DNA from: Trachythela sp. YZ-2020
Taxonomy: Eukaryota; Cnidaria; Anthozoa; Malacalcyonacea; Clavulariidae
Direction of reading: 5' to 3'
DNA length: 64,000 bases
NCBI GenBank assembly: GCA_016169945.1
Contig: JADLSH010000395.1
Span: forward strand, 3,646,501-3,710,500
In this document: positions 9,092 through 19,039 of the stretch, in pieces
How the letters are laid out: every line of letters starts with the position of its first letter
Position numbering within the stretch: the stretch's first letter is position 1
The notes under the pieces: model-generated
What the model saw: the letters and a program-made list of their open reading frames with translations, nothing else
Databases searched by the model: none
Told to the model about the DNA's origin: nothing
Made by a program: the position numbers and the translations under genes

Positions 9092-9732
9092 TTAAACCCT
9101 CTTATTTTAGGTATAATTATAAATATTAAATATATACTTATATTGTACAATTTTTTGGTTCATTCTGTCAAGATATTGTATCTCAATGATTAATGAGGAA
9201 CTTCTCGAATTTTCTGGCTGAGAATGAAAACTACCTATTTACAATGCCAAGGGCCTATTTTTCATTGTATTTTTTTCGCTTCAACTTGGCTTCACAGATC
9301 CGATAGTCTCAAAGTATGCGAGTTTTTATAATTGTGGAAAGGTTGACGCGCATTTAGCCTAACAACGTCACATCTGTCATTAGGATGATAACGTGAGTGT
9401 CATAATCTGTTCCCAGTGCTAGCCGAAGACTAAGGATTAATCAATAATTTCAAAATTTGAATACTTAATAGATATTACCGTTTATCGTGTTTCTCGTTGT
9501 TAACTCAAATCTTGCGAGCACATGACGCTTCTGTTCGGCGTATGTTTTGTTCCATAATGCATTAATGCCATGTCAATGACAAAGTAGCGACTTTCGCTGA
9601 TGCATGCAGCGATCAAAATTTGGTATGCAGGGTATGGTTTAGAACATATAGAACATTAATATTTCCTTTTGTTCAGACTTCACTTGCGTAGCACATATAC
9701 TCAACGGGCGCGGACGCGACACTTCAGTGTTA

Positions 9733-9963
9733 AGGCCCAGACACACCGAACGCGATTCGGCAACGCGGCGCGATTTTTTGATTTTGACTGACATATAACT
9801 TTGATCCTGTTTTATGTTTTTCAAATATTCAGAAGCGCTATGACAGTTTGAGTTATTTGGCCTGCATATCTTTCAAAATTTCCTTCCATAGACGGTTTTA
9901 TTTACTTTTAAAAACTGAAAAATCGCGTCGCGTTGCCGAATCGCGTCCGGTGTGTCTGGGCCT
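9733..9963. mobile_element. 231-bp MITE inside transposon arm (TTA TSD)
   Basis: Inverted ends aggcccagacacaccg with internal cgcgattcggcaacgcg, and TTA on both sides (9730-9732, 9964-9966). The left arm of the host element has the uninterrupted sequence (cccgtaacactgaag near 8711), giving an empty site within the same transposon. PIF/Harbinger-type by TSD. Confidence 0.87.
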
Positions 9964-10243
9964 TTACGGGTATATCATTTTGCTTCGATTTTATTGTATT
10001 GATTATCACACATAGTTGTCGGCAAAATGTCTGGATAAAGGTTTGAACTGGGTTTATATTACGCAGCCCTCTATAGAATGCAGATAGATAAATTAGCTAA
10101 AATATAGTTACTTGTATTTAAAACGTCGCGCAGTATTAGAGAATTCACGCAGACCGTGCGAAAAACGTTTACTGCCGTAACATGCGCGAAAGATAATCCG
10201 TGTGTGAATGTTTGCCACGGTGACACAAAATATTGATAGTTAG

Positions 10244-10441
10244 ATAGATAGATAGATAGATGGTTTTATTCATATAAACATTGCAGCCATGAATAGGCTG
10301 AATTACGCTTATATTTACAGGTTAACAATTTAAAATAGAATGTGAAAGTGTAATTAACTCTAAAAGAATCTAAAATATTCTAACTATACTACGATGAGTA
10401 ATTTAGTGTATGAGACTATAAGTCGATTTAGAAACGATTTT
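10244..10441 (-). mobile_element. LINE 3'-tail insertion with 8-bp TSD
   Basis: Starts with gatagatagatag. Read on the minus strand it ends like the LINEs here (…aattcagcc…ggctgca…, then tcta repeats). ATAGTTAG is duplicated at 10236-10243 and 10442-10449. The left arm of the foldback element carries the uninterrupted sequence. Severely 5'-truncated. Confidence 0.78.
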
Positions 10442-10920
10442 ATAGTTAGGAATCTAATTAGAATTTATTCTATAGGACATGCATGTATAATATTTATTTC
10501 GCATTGTCCATGTCCAGTGTCCAAATTGAAACTGCGCGAAAATCTCGCATCAGTATTGTTATACGTATATGTACTAAAGAAAAGTATCTAAAATGTGCCC
10601 CCTCTTTCATAAAGATCTAGAAAGATATAGAAATTTTGCCCCCTCTTTCATAAAAAAGATAGAGAGATTTCTTCAATTTCTTGAACTTCTCTCGCCATAT
10701 TTTTCTATTTTCGACCCTCGACATGCATTTTCCGACCCTCGACATTCTACCCTCGCCCTCGACCTATTATACCCTCGCCCTCGACCTATTATACCCTCGC
10801 CCTCGACCTATTATACCCTCGCCCTCGACCTATTACCCTCGCCCTCGACCTATTACCCTCGCCCTCGACCTATTACCCTCGACCCTCGACCCTCGACTAT
10901 TAGTCAAACTCCTGGAATAT

Positions 10921-10970
10921 GGTGGTTGTAAGAGTAATGGAATGTCAAAAAAGTTCACGATGGACTAGTT
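10921..10970 (+). pseudogene. Kazal exon, right part, copy A
   Basis: Resumes the interrupted exon with the codons for GCKSNGMSKKFTMD, then TAG. Homologous exons continue with KKVHxGRC and a donor, so the frame has also slipped in an A-run here, as in copy B. Confidence 0.7.
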
Positions 10971-11182
10971 GCAGAAGAAATCGATTTTCTGTTTAATAAA
11001 CATCAAATTTGCATTATTCCATGTACTCGGGACGAAAAATTAGATTTGACTAACATCAATTTACACAATGTAATTTTTGAGCAAAAATCACACGTATTTA
11101 GTGCACATTAATACAAATTTAAGATATTTCTGATATTAGTTCTATTTTTAAAATCTAATATCCTTTTTTCATGTTTATATAG

Positions 11183-11326
11183 AAAAACCAAAGTGTCCAA
11201 AATGCCCTCTGATATTCGCTTCAGTATGTGGATCAGATGGGGAAACATATCCTAGTAAATGTGTGTTGGAGGCAAGTGCTTGTGAGAATGGACAAAATAT
11301 CAAGAAAGTTCACAATGGACGTTGCA
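11183..11326 (+). CDS. Kazal exon 2 of copy-A pseudogene
   Basis: 144-nt phase 1-1 exon between AG (11181-11182) and GTAAGT (11327). It codes a full Kazal domain with CPKCPLIFASVCGSDG, TYPSKC and a final GRC; spacing C-x2-C, C-x7-C, C-x10-C, C-x6-C, C-x13-C. The predicted P1 residue is Leu. The exon itself is undamaged. Confidence 0.82.
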
Positions 11327-11460
11327 GTAAGTAAAAGCCTCATATAATTCCGAATATATCTTCTACCCCAACTAATTAATAAGGCTGTAAGATTTACAAT
11401 CATCATGTTCTTATATCAGTATGAAGTTCTAAACAACATGCACTTGTATACTTTCTGCAG

Positions 11461-11598
11461 AGTGCTTAGGTATATGCACAATGGAATTCAATCCACAATG
11501 TGGTTCAAACGGCAAGACATATTCAAACCCGTGCTCCTTGAAATTTGCCACTTGTAGAAGTAATGGAATAATTACTCTGGTGCATGGAGGAAAATGTG
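11461..11598 (+). CDS. Kazal exon 3 of copy-A pseudogene
   Basis: 138-nt phase 1-1 exon from CTGCAG (ending 11460) to GTACGT (11599). It codes a complete Kazal domain (CLGICTMEFNPQCGSNG, TYSNPC, VHGGKC), predicted P1 Met. Undamaged. It has the same length as exon 4 of the intact gene. Confidence 0.82.
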
Positions 11599-12688
11599 GT
11601 ACGTATATATTTCCTGATCTATTTCCTTTTAGAATAAAGACTTTCCATGTACAAACCATCAAGAAGTAAATAACTATCTGTCTTCTTCAAATTACTGGTA
11701 AATAGGCTATTTCAGTCACGGACGTCAGTCTGTGACATTCGTTTCTGACTCTTCGACAGTTCTACTCATTATCTCATAGCTACGTATTTTGCTTTAACTC
11801 AAACAAACTCAAACAAATAATTCTACGGGTATTTACTCTGTAATGAGGTATATAGACTTATATGCTGTAGCTCTCGCATAGGGCCAAAAGCACTTTCGGT
11901 GAATTATGTAAGCGGGTTGCCTTTTACCACTGACCTCATTTAGGACATTTACGCCGTGAAAATTTTCGTTAGTTAAACGTACTATAGCTATCTAGCCTTT
12001 CTCACAGCACATTCTATTCTAGACTAAATTGGCTGTCACTAGATTTGGCAGGCTTATAGCTATACGGACTGGAGTTTGCTGAGTCCAACGCACGAAAAAG
12101 CGGCATTAAATCTGTGCTTTGCTCTCTTCCAGTTCACACAACTAATGGATAAATACTTCCGATTTTGTTGTGTCAGACGTGCAACAGACAAGTATCTTGT
12201 CCAGAGGAAGTCGTTGTCCCTTAGCACTACAGAAAGGAAGGATAACTGCCGACCAATCAGACATTAATCAAACGATCATGCCGGAACCATCCTCTTTCCC
12301 AGGGTTTCTCGGCTATATATAAGCTCTGGGATCGAGGATGGGCCGGAACCGTCCCCTCTTTTTAGATGTGTGTTCCCTTGAGAAAGATCCATGTTTCTGC
12401 AAGGGTTACTTCCCACGATTTTTCTACATTGTTTTGTCCGATAAAATCAAAAATATAATGATATTGCTGGCGCCGCAGTTGCAACCACTATTTTGTTCAA
12501 GTAAAATACCATATATGGCATGGTTATTGGCATTTACGCTTGTTTGATTGCCATAAAAACTATGATGCTACTTGCAAGTTCAGCTTCGACAACGCTCCTT
12601 CCAACTTCTTTACAAGTGCATAAGACAGCGATTTAAAATATGATCACGTTTGGTCTTTAATCTTAATAATATCTTTTCTTAACTTTAG
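11599..12688. other. Last intron of copy-A pseudogene
   Basis: Non-coding DNA between the last Kazal exon and the tiny terminal exon. Nothing recognised. Confidence 0.5.
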
Positions 12689-12898
12689 GCAACTGACCGA
12701 GACCCACATCGCGTTTCAAAAGAGAGGGAAAGAAACCAGTTATGACTAACGTTATAATTAGTTTCGTTGTGTAGATGTGCATGTTAATTTCTCAGTAGAA
12801 GATTTTTAGATTATATATATATATATATCACATGCATGAATAGTTACAGATATTGTATAAACCTCTTCTTTTGTATTGTGTTTATAATATAATCTACA

Positions 12899-12904
12899 AA
12901 TAAA
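12899..12904 (+). terminator. Poly(A) signal AATAAA
   Basis: Canonical AATAAA about 200 bp after the predicted stop (12694-12696) of the copy-A inhibitor pseudogene. Confidence 0.5.
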
Positions 12905-14100
12905 CACTTGAATTACAAAGCCTTATTGTCCGTTCATATTTACACAAATATTCAATTTTGTCGCTTTATACGTTGAGTTTAACAGGCAGTGTATAAAGGG
13001 TGTCCTACGAAATGCCCCTAGAATATGACTAGACTATGGCTATTAGTTTGGGGGGCAAATTTCCTGGGACACCGTTCTGGCGTTATTACTACGTCAGCTG
13101 TAGTAGAAGTGTTTCAGAATTTCTATATAAACTGAACGAAATGAGTACTATCCTATAATTTTAAGTGATCAATCGTTTTCCTTCTAGAATCACTAAAGGT
13201 GGCAACACCTATATAATTCCAAAGATGCAAAATCATTGGATTAAACAAGATCCTGCCTGTTGCAAGATTAACTCGTGCCAATACGCAAAGAACGTTCTAT
13301 ACGGGTGTCTGTGAATATTCCATTTGTGCCACCGACGACACAGAAAAGAAATGCCTATTTTTAGACTCTTTGCGGCCAGAGGCCTGGGCACGAGTAATAA
13401 TCAGGAAATATTTTATGAAATTAAAGAACTAAGATTAACATTTAAAAGGTAAATCTTACAAATTCAATACCCTTCACGTGCCGCTTGGCTTCACACTATT
13501 TTTGCTCTGATTCGTACGACTCTAGATCTTCATCCATCTTTTTCTGTCGCGAAACAGCATATTCAGCCTCATTTAGACTAATATCTATAGAAGTACTGAC
13601 CAGTTGCGTGCCCCGTGGCCGTTTTCTTGGTACGATTATCATTTTTCTTCAGATCTCGTCTCAGAATGCGTGAAATGCTGTTCTGTAGAGACCATCTCGC
13701 ACCATTGGCGCGAATGTTCTGAATATATGTCCTGAGGTGGTTGGATTTGGTTGTTCTTCGTCTGGTGAGGCTTATTTATCAACAGAATATATTCGTGTTC
13801 GGATGGGAAGGCTATGAAATCGAACGGGAATTTCCGAGAGTCCTTGTCGGTTCTGGCAAGTTGCTTAGTCACGCTGAACGGGATGGAATTCTATTTGTCT
13901 GTTTTATACTACGTTTGCTAGCTCGGAGAAAGTCACATTTAGCCACAAACCACCTGGTTGGGCCCGTGAAATGGAAATTCTGGAAGTGAGCAAGAAATGC
14001 AACGGATTTGTGCCTTGGTGTTCAGCCAAGTCAAATGTGTTCAGATTTGCATAAAACCTTATCCGGATATTTGCATATTGTTACGATGTAAACATCGCTG
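12905..14100. other. Intergenic; one small inverted repeat
   Basis: No gene is recognised apart from a possible short exon at 13500-13648 on the minus strand. A 76-bp stretch at 12998-13073 begins gggtgtcc and ends gggacacc, a possible tiny DNA-transposon remnant. Confidence 0.4.
13500..13648 (-). CDS. Possible short coding exon, unknown protein
   Basis: A 49-codon frame starting MIIVPRKRPRGTQLVSTSID and ending KKMDEDLESYESEQK with a TAG stop. The basic start and strongly acidic Lys/Glu-rich end look more like a real C-terminal exon than random AT-rich DNA. No domain is recognised and a splice acceptor is not obvious. It could be a remnant of a transposon gene. Confidence 0.25.
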
Positions 14101-17100
14101 TTTTCGTTTAATATTGCCGGGTTTGTTTAATGAATTTACATATGACATATAATAGTAGGTATCAACTGGGGAATAAGGGCACAATGATTAAACACTCGGT
14201 TACACAAGTATGTCAAGAAAGACAAAAAGCCTCTGTGAGGGTTGAACTTTGTCCTGACGGTTTTAAATTTATCGATCATCCTCGCACTAGTCGTCGTGGT
14301 GGTGGAACTGGTTTGTTATATCGTCACTCGCTTCAGGTTAAAACAGTTGAAGCTGCAAAAAAAAGGGCTCATTTGAGTTCGCAGAGTGGATTGTGACCTC
14401 GTCATCTTCCCGTACTCTTCGAGTTGTCAATATCTACCGCCCACCATACTCTGAAGAGCACAAGGTTACAACTTCTGTTTTCTTCACAGAGTTTGTCAAT
14501 TACATGGAAACTCTCCTTTTGTGCAAACAACTGAGCAATTGTTCTGCAATTGTTGATTACCAGAGATTTCAACATAGATATGGACGCCGCTGACCAACCT
14601 GAAACACGGAGGTTTCTTGATCTTATGGAGTCTCTGAGCCTTAAACAGCACGTAGTACAAGATGTTTTTTTCTGCATCTCACTCGATTGAAATTGATGTA
14701 GAAGGTTTAGGTGGATGGATATTTCGAGTGAAATATTATATACAATATTTTAGACCTGAACGGGAACGGCTGCGAAAAATGCAACTCTAAGTCCTCCGAC
14801 AGGAAGTGAACCTGCGGCCCTGCGATTCCGGTGCAGCGCTCTGACCACTGAGCTACAGAGTCCAGTTGCCAAGCGTTAACCACAAGTTCATGTATATATA
14901 TAGATGCGGGTACTGCGGGTTGTGATAAGGTAAATTACAAGATGTTTTTTTCTGCATCTCACTCGATTGAAATTGATGTAGAAGGTTTAGGTGGATGGAT
15001 ATTCCGAGTGAAATATTATATATTATATTTTAGACCTGAACGGGAACGGCTGCGAAAAATGCAACTCTAAGTCCTCCGACAGGAATCGCAGGGCCGCAGG
15101 TTCAATTCCTGTCGGAGGACTTAGAGTTGCATTTTTTGCAGCCGTTCCCGTTCAGTTCTAAAATATTGTATATAATATTTCACTCGAAATATCCATCCAC
15201 CTAAACCTTCTAGCACGTAGTACAATCTACTCATGTTAATGGACACATACTGGATTTAATAATTACACGCCTAGCTATCAGATAATATCATACGAGATCC
15301 CCCATATGTTGATCGCTACATATCTGATCACGCGTCAGTTTTGTGCAATTTACTTGCTTCAAAACTAGCTATGGCTGTGACGAAAATAAATTATAGGAAG
15401 ATTAAATCGGTGAATTTGGAATCCCTTCGAAGTGATTTAGCTGGATCTACATTATGCACTGATTCATATAATAACCAACATATCGATCTTGATGTCCTTG
15501 TTCAGAATTACAATAATACACTTTCTAAAGTTATGGACCATCATGCTCCATGGAAGACCAAGGACATGGTGGTAAGACCTGCTGTGCCTTGGTACAATGA
15601 TGATATCAATACTGCTAAACGCTTAAGAAGAAAGACAGAGAGGAAGTGGAGAAGAACGAAATCGGATATTGACTTCATTGACTTTAAGAAGAAGAAAAAC
15701 TATGTTACATACATTATGAACCAGGCTAAACGGGAGTTTTATAGAAACTTCATTGATGAGAACAACGTTGATCAGGGTCGGTTATTTAAGGCTGCAAAGA
15801 AACTCCTAGGGAAGAGCAACGATGTATCCTTCCCTCAATATTGTGACAAAGTAGCCTTAGCCAATGACATTGGCAGACTTTTTGTGAGTAAAATCTAAGG
15901 TATTCGCTCGGATATTGAGGCTTTTGATGTTCATTTAAATAAGAGCGCGTGATGCAGTTCCTAAAGATCTGGAAGAGTGATTTCCAACTTCTCACTGAAG
16001 ATGACGTGAACTCGCTTATCCAAAAGTCAGCTAAGAAGTCCTGTTCACTAGATCTCATGCCAACATCACTGGTGGTCAAGTGCCTTGACGAGCTTTTACC
16101 TACAATTACGTGTATATATTGTTAATCTATCTCTATCATCTGGTCAATTTGCGGAAGATTGGAAGAAAGCTCTTGTCAATCCTCTTCTGAAGAAAGTTAG
16201 TTTAAACTCGGAGTTTTGCAACCTTCGTCCGGTCAGTAATTTACAGTTTATATCCAAATTGACAGAACGTGTTGTTTTTGATCAAATGCACAATCACATG
16301 ATGCGGTTTGATCTTTATCCTGTATCACAGTCAGCATACCGCCAAGGACATAGTACTGAAACAGCCCTACTCAAGTTGCATAATGACATTCTTTTGAATA
16401 TGGACAAGAAACACGTAACTTTGGTGGTGTTCCTTGACTTGAGTACAGCGTTTGATACTGTTGACCATGAGATCCTAATTTCGCGTTTGACATCAAGCTT
16501 TGGAGTAAGAGGCAATGTCTTAAAATGGTTTATATCTCACGAATAGATCTCAACGAATTACCTTTAGTGGTTGTGTTTCGAACAGTTTCCCTCTCCCACA
16601 AGGCGTCCCACAAGGCTCATGCTTAGGACCACTGTTATTTACGATTTACTCCAGTAAGCTATTTCAGGTTATACGAAATCATCTTCCAGACGCTCATGCA
16701 TACGCGGATGATACTGAACTCTACCTTTCATTCAAGCCAGGTAGCAAAGTGAGTCATGATCAGGTCGAAGCATTGGATGCGATGGAACGTTGTGTGAATG
16801 ATATAAGAACATGGATGATAGTGGATAAACTTAAAATGAATGAAGGAAAAACCAAGTTCATGGTTATTGGAACTAAGCAACAACTTTGTAATGTTAACAT
16901 TGATCATCTAACTGTCGGTGGATCTAAACTGATCAATCCTGTGAGCGAAGCTAAGACTCTGGGAACATGGTTAAACGCTAACCTCAAATTACGAGGTCAT
17001 ATTAATAAGACCTGCATAGCTGCGTATTCCATTTAAATAACATAAGCGACATTAGGAAATATCTATCTAAAGAATCGACGCAAACGCTAGTTCAAGCGTT

Positions 17101-17305
17101 CAGTGTTGGGCGCCTGGATTATTGTAACAGCCTTCTTTATGGTCTACCCTCAGTCCATCTTGACAAACTACAAAGTGCACAGAACTATGCGGCAAGAATA
17201 ATCTGCAAAACATCAAGATTTGACCATATAACTCCTGTGCTATATACTCTGCATTGGCTGCCTATTAAATTCCGCATTAGCTATAAAATACTCATTCTTA
17301 CTTTT
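14100..17305 (+). mobile_element. Decayed non-LTR retrotransposon (LINE E)
   Basis: Plus-strand frames give, in order: an APE-type endonuclease (CPDGFKFIDHPRTSRRGGG near 14255; RDFNIDMD near 14567-14590 where GDFN is expected); a linker (15341-15898); RT (LRPVSNLQFISKLTERVV, AYRQGHSTETALLKLHND, FLDLSTAFDTVDHE, YADDTELYLS near 16700); and a C-terminal part (KTLGTWLNANLKLRGHI). The frame is broken at several points, and the endonuclease region is split by a 552-bp SINE-derived insertion. Jockey/CR1-like by motif order; clade uncertain. Confidence 0.82.
14661..15212. mobile_element. tRNA-derived SINE insertion, partly palindromic
   Basis: The 13-mer GCACGTAGTACAA flanks the insert (14648-14660, 15213-15225), so it is a target duplication inside LINE E. 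The left part (14661-14867) is a minus-strand SINE with a tRNA-like head (gtagctcagtggtcagagcg, aggttcacttcctg), a body and a gatgcagaaaaaaa tail. The right part (14937-15212) is the same SINE as a head-to-head inverted pair. A related 5'-truncated copy is at 57570-57717. Confidence 0.8.
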
Positions 17306-17327
17306 AAAGTACCACTGACCCCAAAAA

Positions 17328-17540
17328 TTATTTTTGTATATGTATAATATTTGTAGAAGTGCATTCTGAGAAGAAATGCAATATATCTTTATAGTAAAAA
17401 TCCTCATCTTGATCTACTTTTTCACGGTCAAAGCTACCGGATATGATGTCATTAGGTGAATTGTAAATTAGTTTTCCTTTGTTTTTGGATGCTAAAATTC
17501 TTCTCAGAATGATACAAATATTATACATATACAAATAATA
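17328..17540. mobile_element. MITE with terminal palindrome
   Basis: tttgtatatgtataatatttg at the left is matched by its inverse at the right (about 17512-17536), with flanking attatt/aataat. The inner segments cattctgagaag and cttctcagaatg are also inverted. No coding capacity. It lies at the 3' end of LINE E. Confidence 0.65.
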
Positions 17541-17736
17541 GGTATTAGGTATTAGGTTTAATAGGTATTAGGGAAAGATCTATAACAGTCTTCGATCTAA
17601 TAGTTGATTACTTCTTAATCAACTTAGTGCTAAATTCAGAAAGACATTGGGGGATAGGTCATTTAATAGGTCTAGTTTTCGATATCTATTATCAATCTCT
17701 TACAAACAAGATGAATAATTAACAGTTGTTCTACGA

Positions 17737-17812
17737 ACTCGAGTCGTATATGAGCTGATAGACGACGAGGCGCGATAGCGCCGAGTCGGCTGTCAGTCAT
17801 ATACGACGAGAG
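17737..17812. repeat. Imperfect 75-bp hairpin
   Basis: ctcgagtcgtatatgag at the left is roughly matched by its inverse at 17795-17812, centred on gcgcgatagcgcc. Could be the end of a small foldback element. Confidence 0.45.
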
Positions 17813-17817
17813 TGAGT

Positions 17818-18023
17818 TTATTATATACACAAGCTCTGGATATGAACAGAACATTTTGGCGTACTTTTCAAGTAAAACTTGAATTTCCTCTTCTTTTAAT
17901 TGTCCAAATCTGCCAGCCATTTTTCTACTTTTCTCTACTAGCAGGATATGAGCTAATATCCTGCTAGTAGAGAACCAATCAGATTGCAGAATACCTCATA
18001 TCCAGAGCTTGTGTATATAATAA
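17818..18023. mobile_element. 206-bp inverted-repeat element
   Basis: The 25-bp end ttattatatacacaagctct(ggata) is inverted at the right end. A second hairpin (ctctactagcaggatat) lies inside. A minus-strand frame from 17920 begins MAGRFGQLKEEEIQVLLEKY, which resembles the start of Crypton/tyrosine-recombinase-type proteins seen in cnidarians; that resemblance is from memory of the pattern and uncertain. Confidence 0.55.
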
Positions 18024-19039
18024 CTATATGTATATAAATGCCAAAAATAATTTCTGAGGATTAGCGGTTTTAAATTGACAAAAGAAATATGTGTGTACAT
18101 TTTCATTAAATATAATCTTCGGATTATGAACATGCGTTATATTACTTGTCAATATTTGGTATAAAGTATATGAGAAACAAAAATTTTGTGTCGTTTATTT
18201 ATTTGTTTAGCGAGTCGAGTTTAATATATATGTAAAATAATGTTGATATAGCTGCTCAAGTCGTGATTATTTTGAAAAGCTGCATGAAAACATGCCGAAA
18301 AAAGTTTTTGCATGATGAAAGTAGTGTTTGTGGTTATGCAATTTTATAGCACGAAAAAATGAAGTTCAGCACAGACTGCAAAATTTACAGTGAATAAAAA
18401 TTCAATTACCGTTTCCATGAAGCAAGCTAGCGAAGTAATCAGTCTTCTGTAAACAAAATCTGGCCAAAAGGTTTACACATATGCATTGCATCGACGCAAT
18501 TTTGATGTGTAAACGTTTGCAAATTTTGTTGACCAAATTTGTATACCATTTGCCTGTGCCACACCACAAGTTTCTGCAAACTTAATTATTCGTCCCAAGT
18601 TTCTGCACACTTAATTATTCGTCCCAAGTTTCTGCAAACTTAATTATTCGTCCCAACTTTATTTCATCATGCCCGACGGACGTAGGCGCTACTGCTTGCC
18701 TGCAAACTGCAATACATATATACAGACCGCCATACAGTAGTCAGATATATATTCTTCAGAATAGCTCATTAAATTCAATAAGAAGAACTATCCTGCTCTA
18801 CTTTATTTGAGATCAGTGGAAAATATACAAATTTTAGAAGTACATTTCCTCTGCACGCACTGGCCAGAAAAATATATTCCTTTTGGAAATATTTGAGAAA
18901 TGACCCTTGAGGCGTCATTTGCGAATATAGTAAGAATAATGTTACCATATATCTTTACAGGGTATTTTTTTCAAAATCAACCCTCCCCCTCAATAGTTAA
19001 ATGGACCCATCCAATTCGGCGACTCTCCAATGGCAAATA
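18024..19039. other. Non-coding AT-rich stretch
   Basis: No gene recognised. It contains a small imperfect hairpin around tttacacatatgcattgcat (about 18470-18520) and the tandem repeat listed next. Confidence 0.4.
18566..18659. repeat. 28-bp tandem repeat, about 3.3 units
   Basis: Units of caagtttctgcaaacttaat followed by tattcgtc, with one A/C change. Confidence 0.8.

Larger units (their letters stand above)
8140..10911. mobile_element. Mutator-like foldback transposon, 2772 bp
   Basis: Terminal inverted repeats begin GAGTTTGACTAATAGTCGAG and extend about 600 bp (left 8140 to about 8735; right about 9705 to 10911, with later insertions). Subterminal DNA is a tandem array of gtcgagggcgagggtaatag-type units. 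The target CTGGAATAT is duplicated (8131-8139 and 10912-10920), a 9-bp TSD typical of Mutator-like elements. Copy B of the host exon has this site empty. The roughly 950-bp centre carries an OTU-protease-like exon (8903-9068) but no visible transposase, so it is probably a deleted derivative. Confidence 0.85.
2838..10998. repeat. Segmental duplication, copy A
   Basis: Sequence from 2838 to about 10998 is repeated in the same orientation at about 51613-58845 with few substitutions. Copy A has a 434-bp MITE, nested hAT elements and a 2.77-kb foldback element that copy B lacks; copy B has a LINE that A lacks. Both left borders lie at the 3' end of the same LINE fragment. The block carries the 5' half of a Kunitz/Kazal inhibitor gene. 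Confidence 0.88.
5880..12904 (+). pseudogene. Kunitz-Kazal inhibitor pseudogene (copy A)
   Basis: Once a secreted multi-domain protease inhibitor. Exons: signal peptide 5880-5925; Kunitz 7605-7796; Kazal 1 about 8082-8139 continued at 10921-10970; Kazal 2 11183-11326; Kazal 3 11461-11598; terminal 12689-12696 (stop TGA), with AATAAA at 12899-12904. Every readable junction is GT-AG and phase 1. Three lesions are visible: an in-frame TAG in the Kunitz exon (7694-7696), a 20-bp minisatellite at the start of Kazal 1 that destroys the frame, and a 2772-bp transposon inside Kazal 1. Kazal 2 and 3 are open, so a shorter or alternatively spliced product cannot be excluded. The layout matches the intact gene at 20199-28207. 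Confidence 0.85.
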
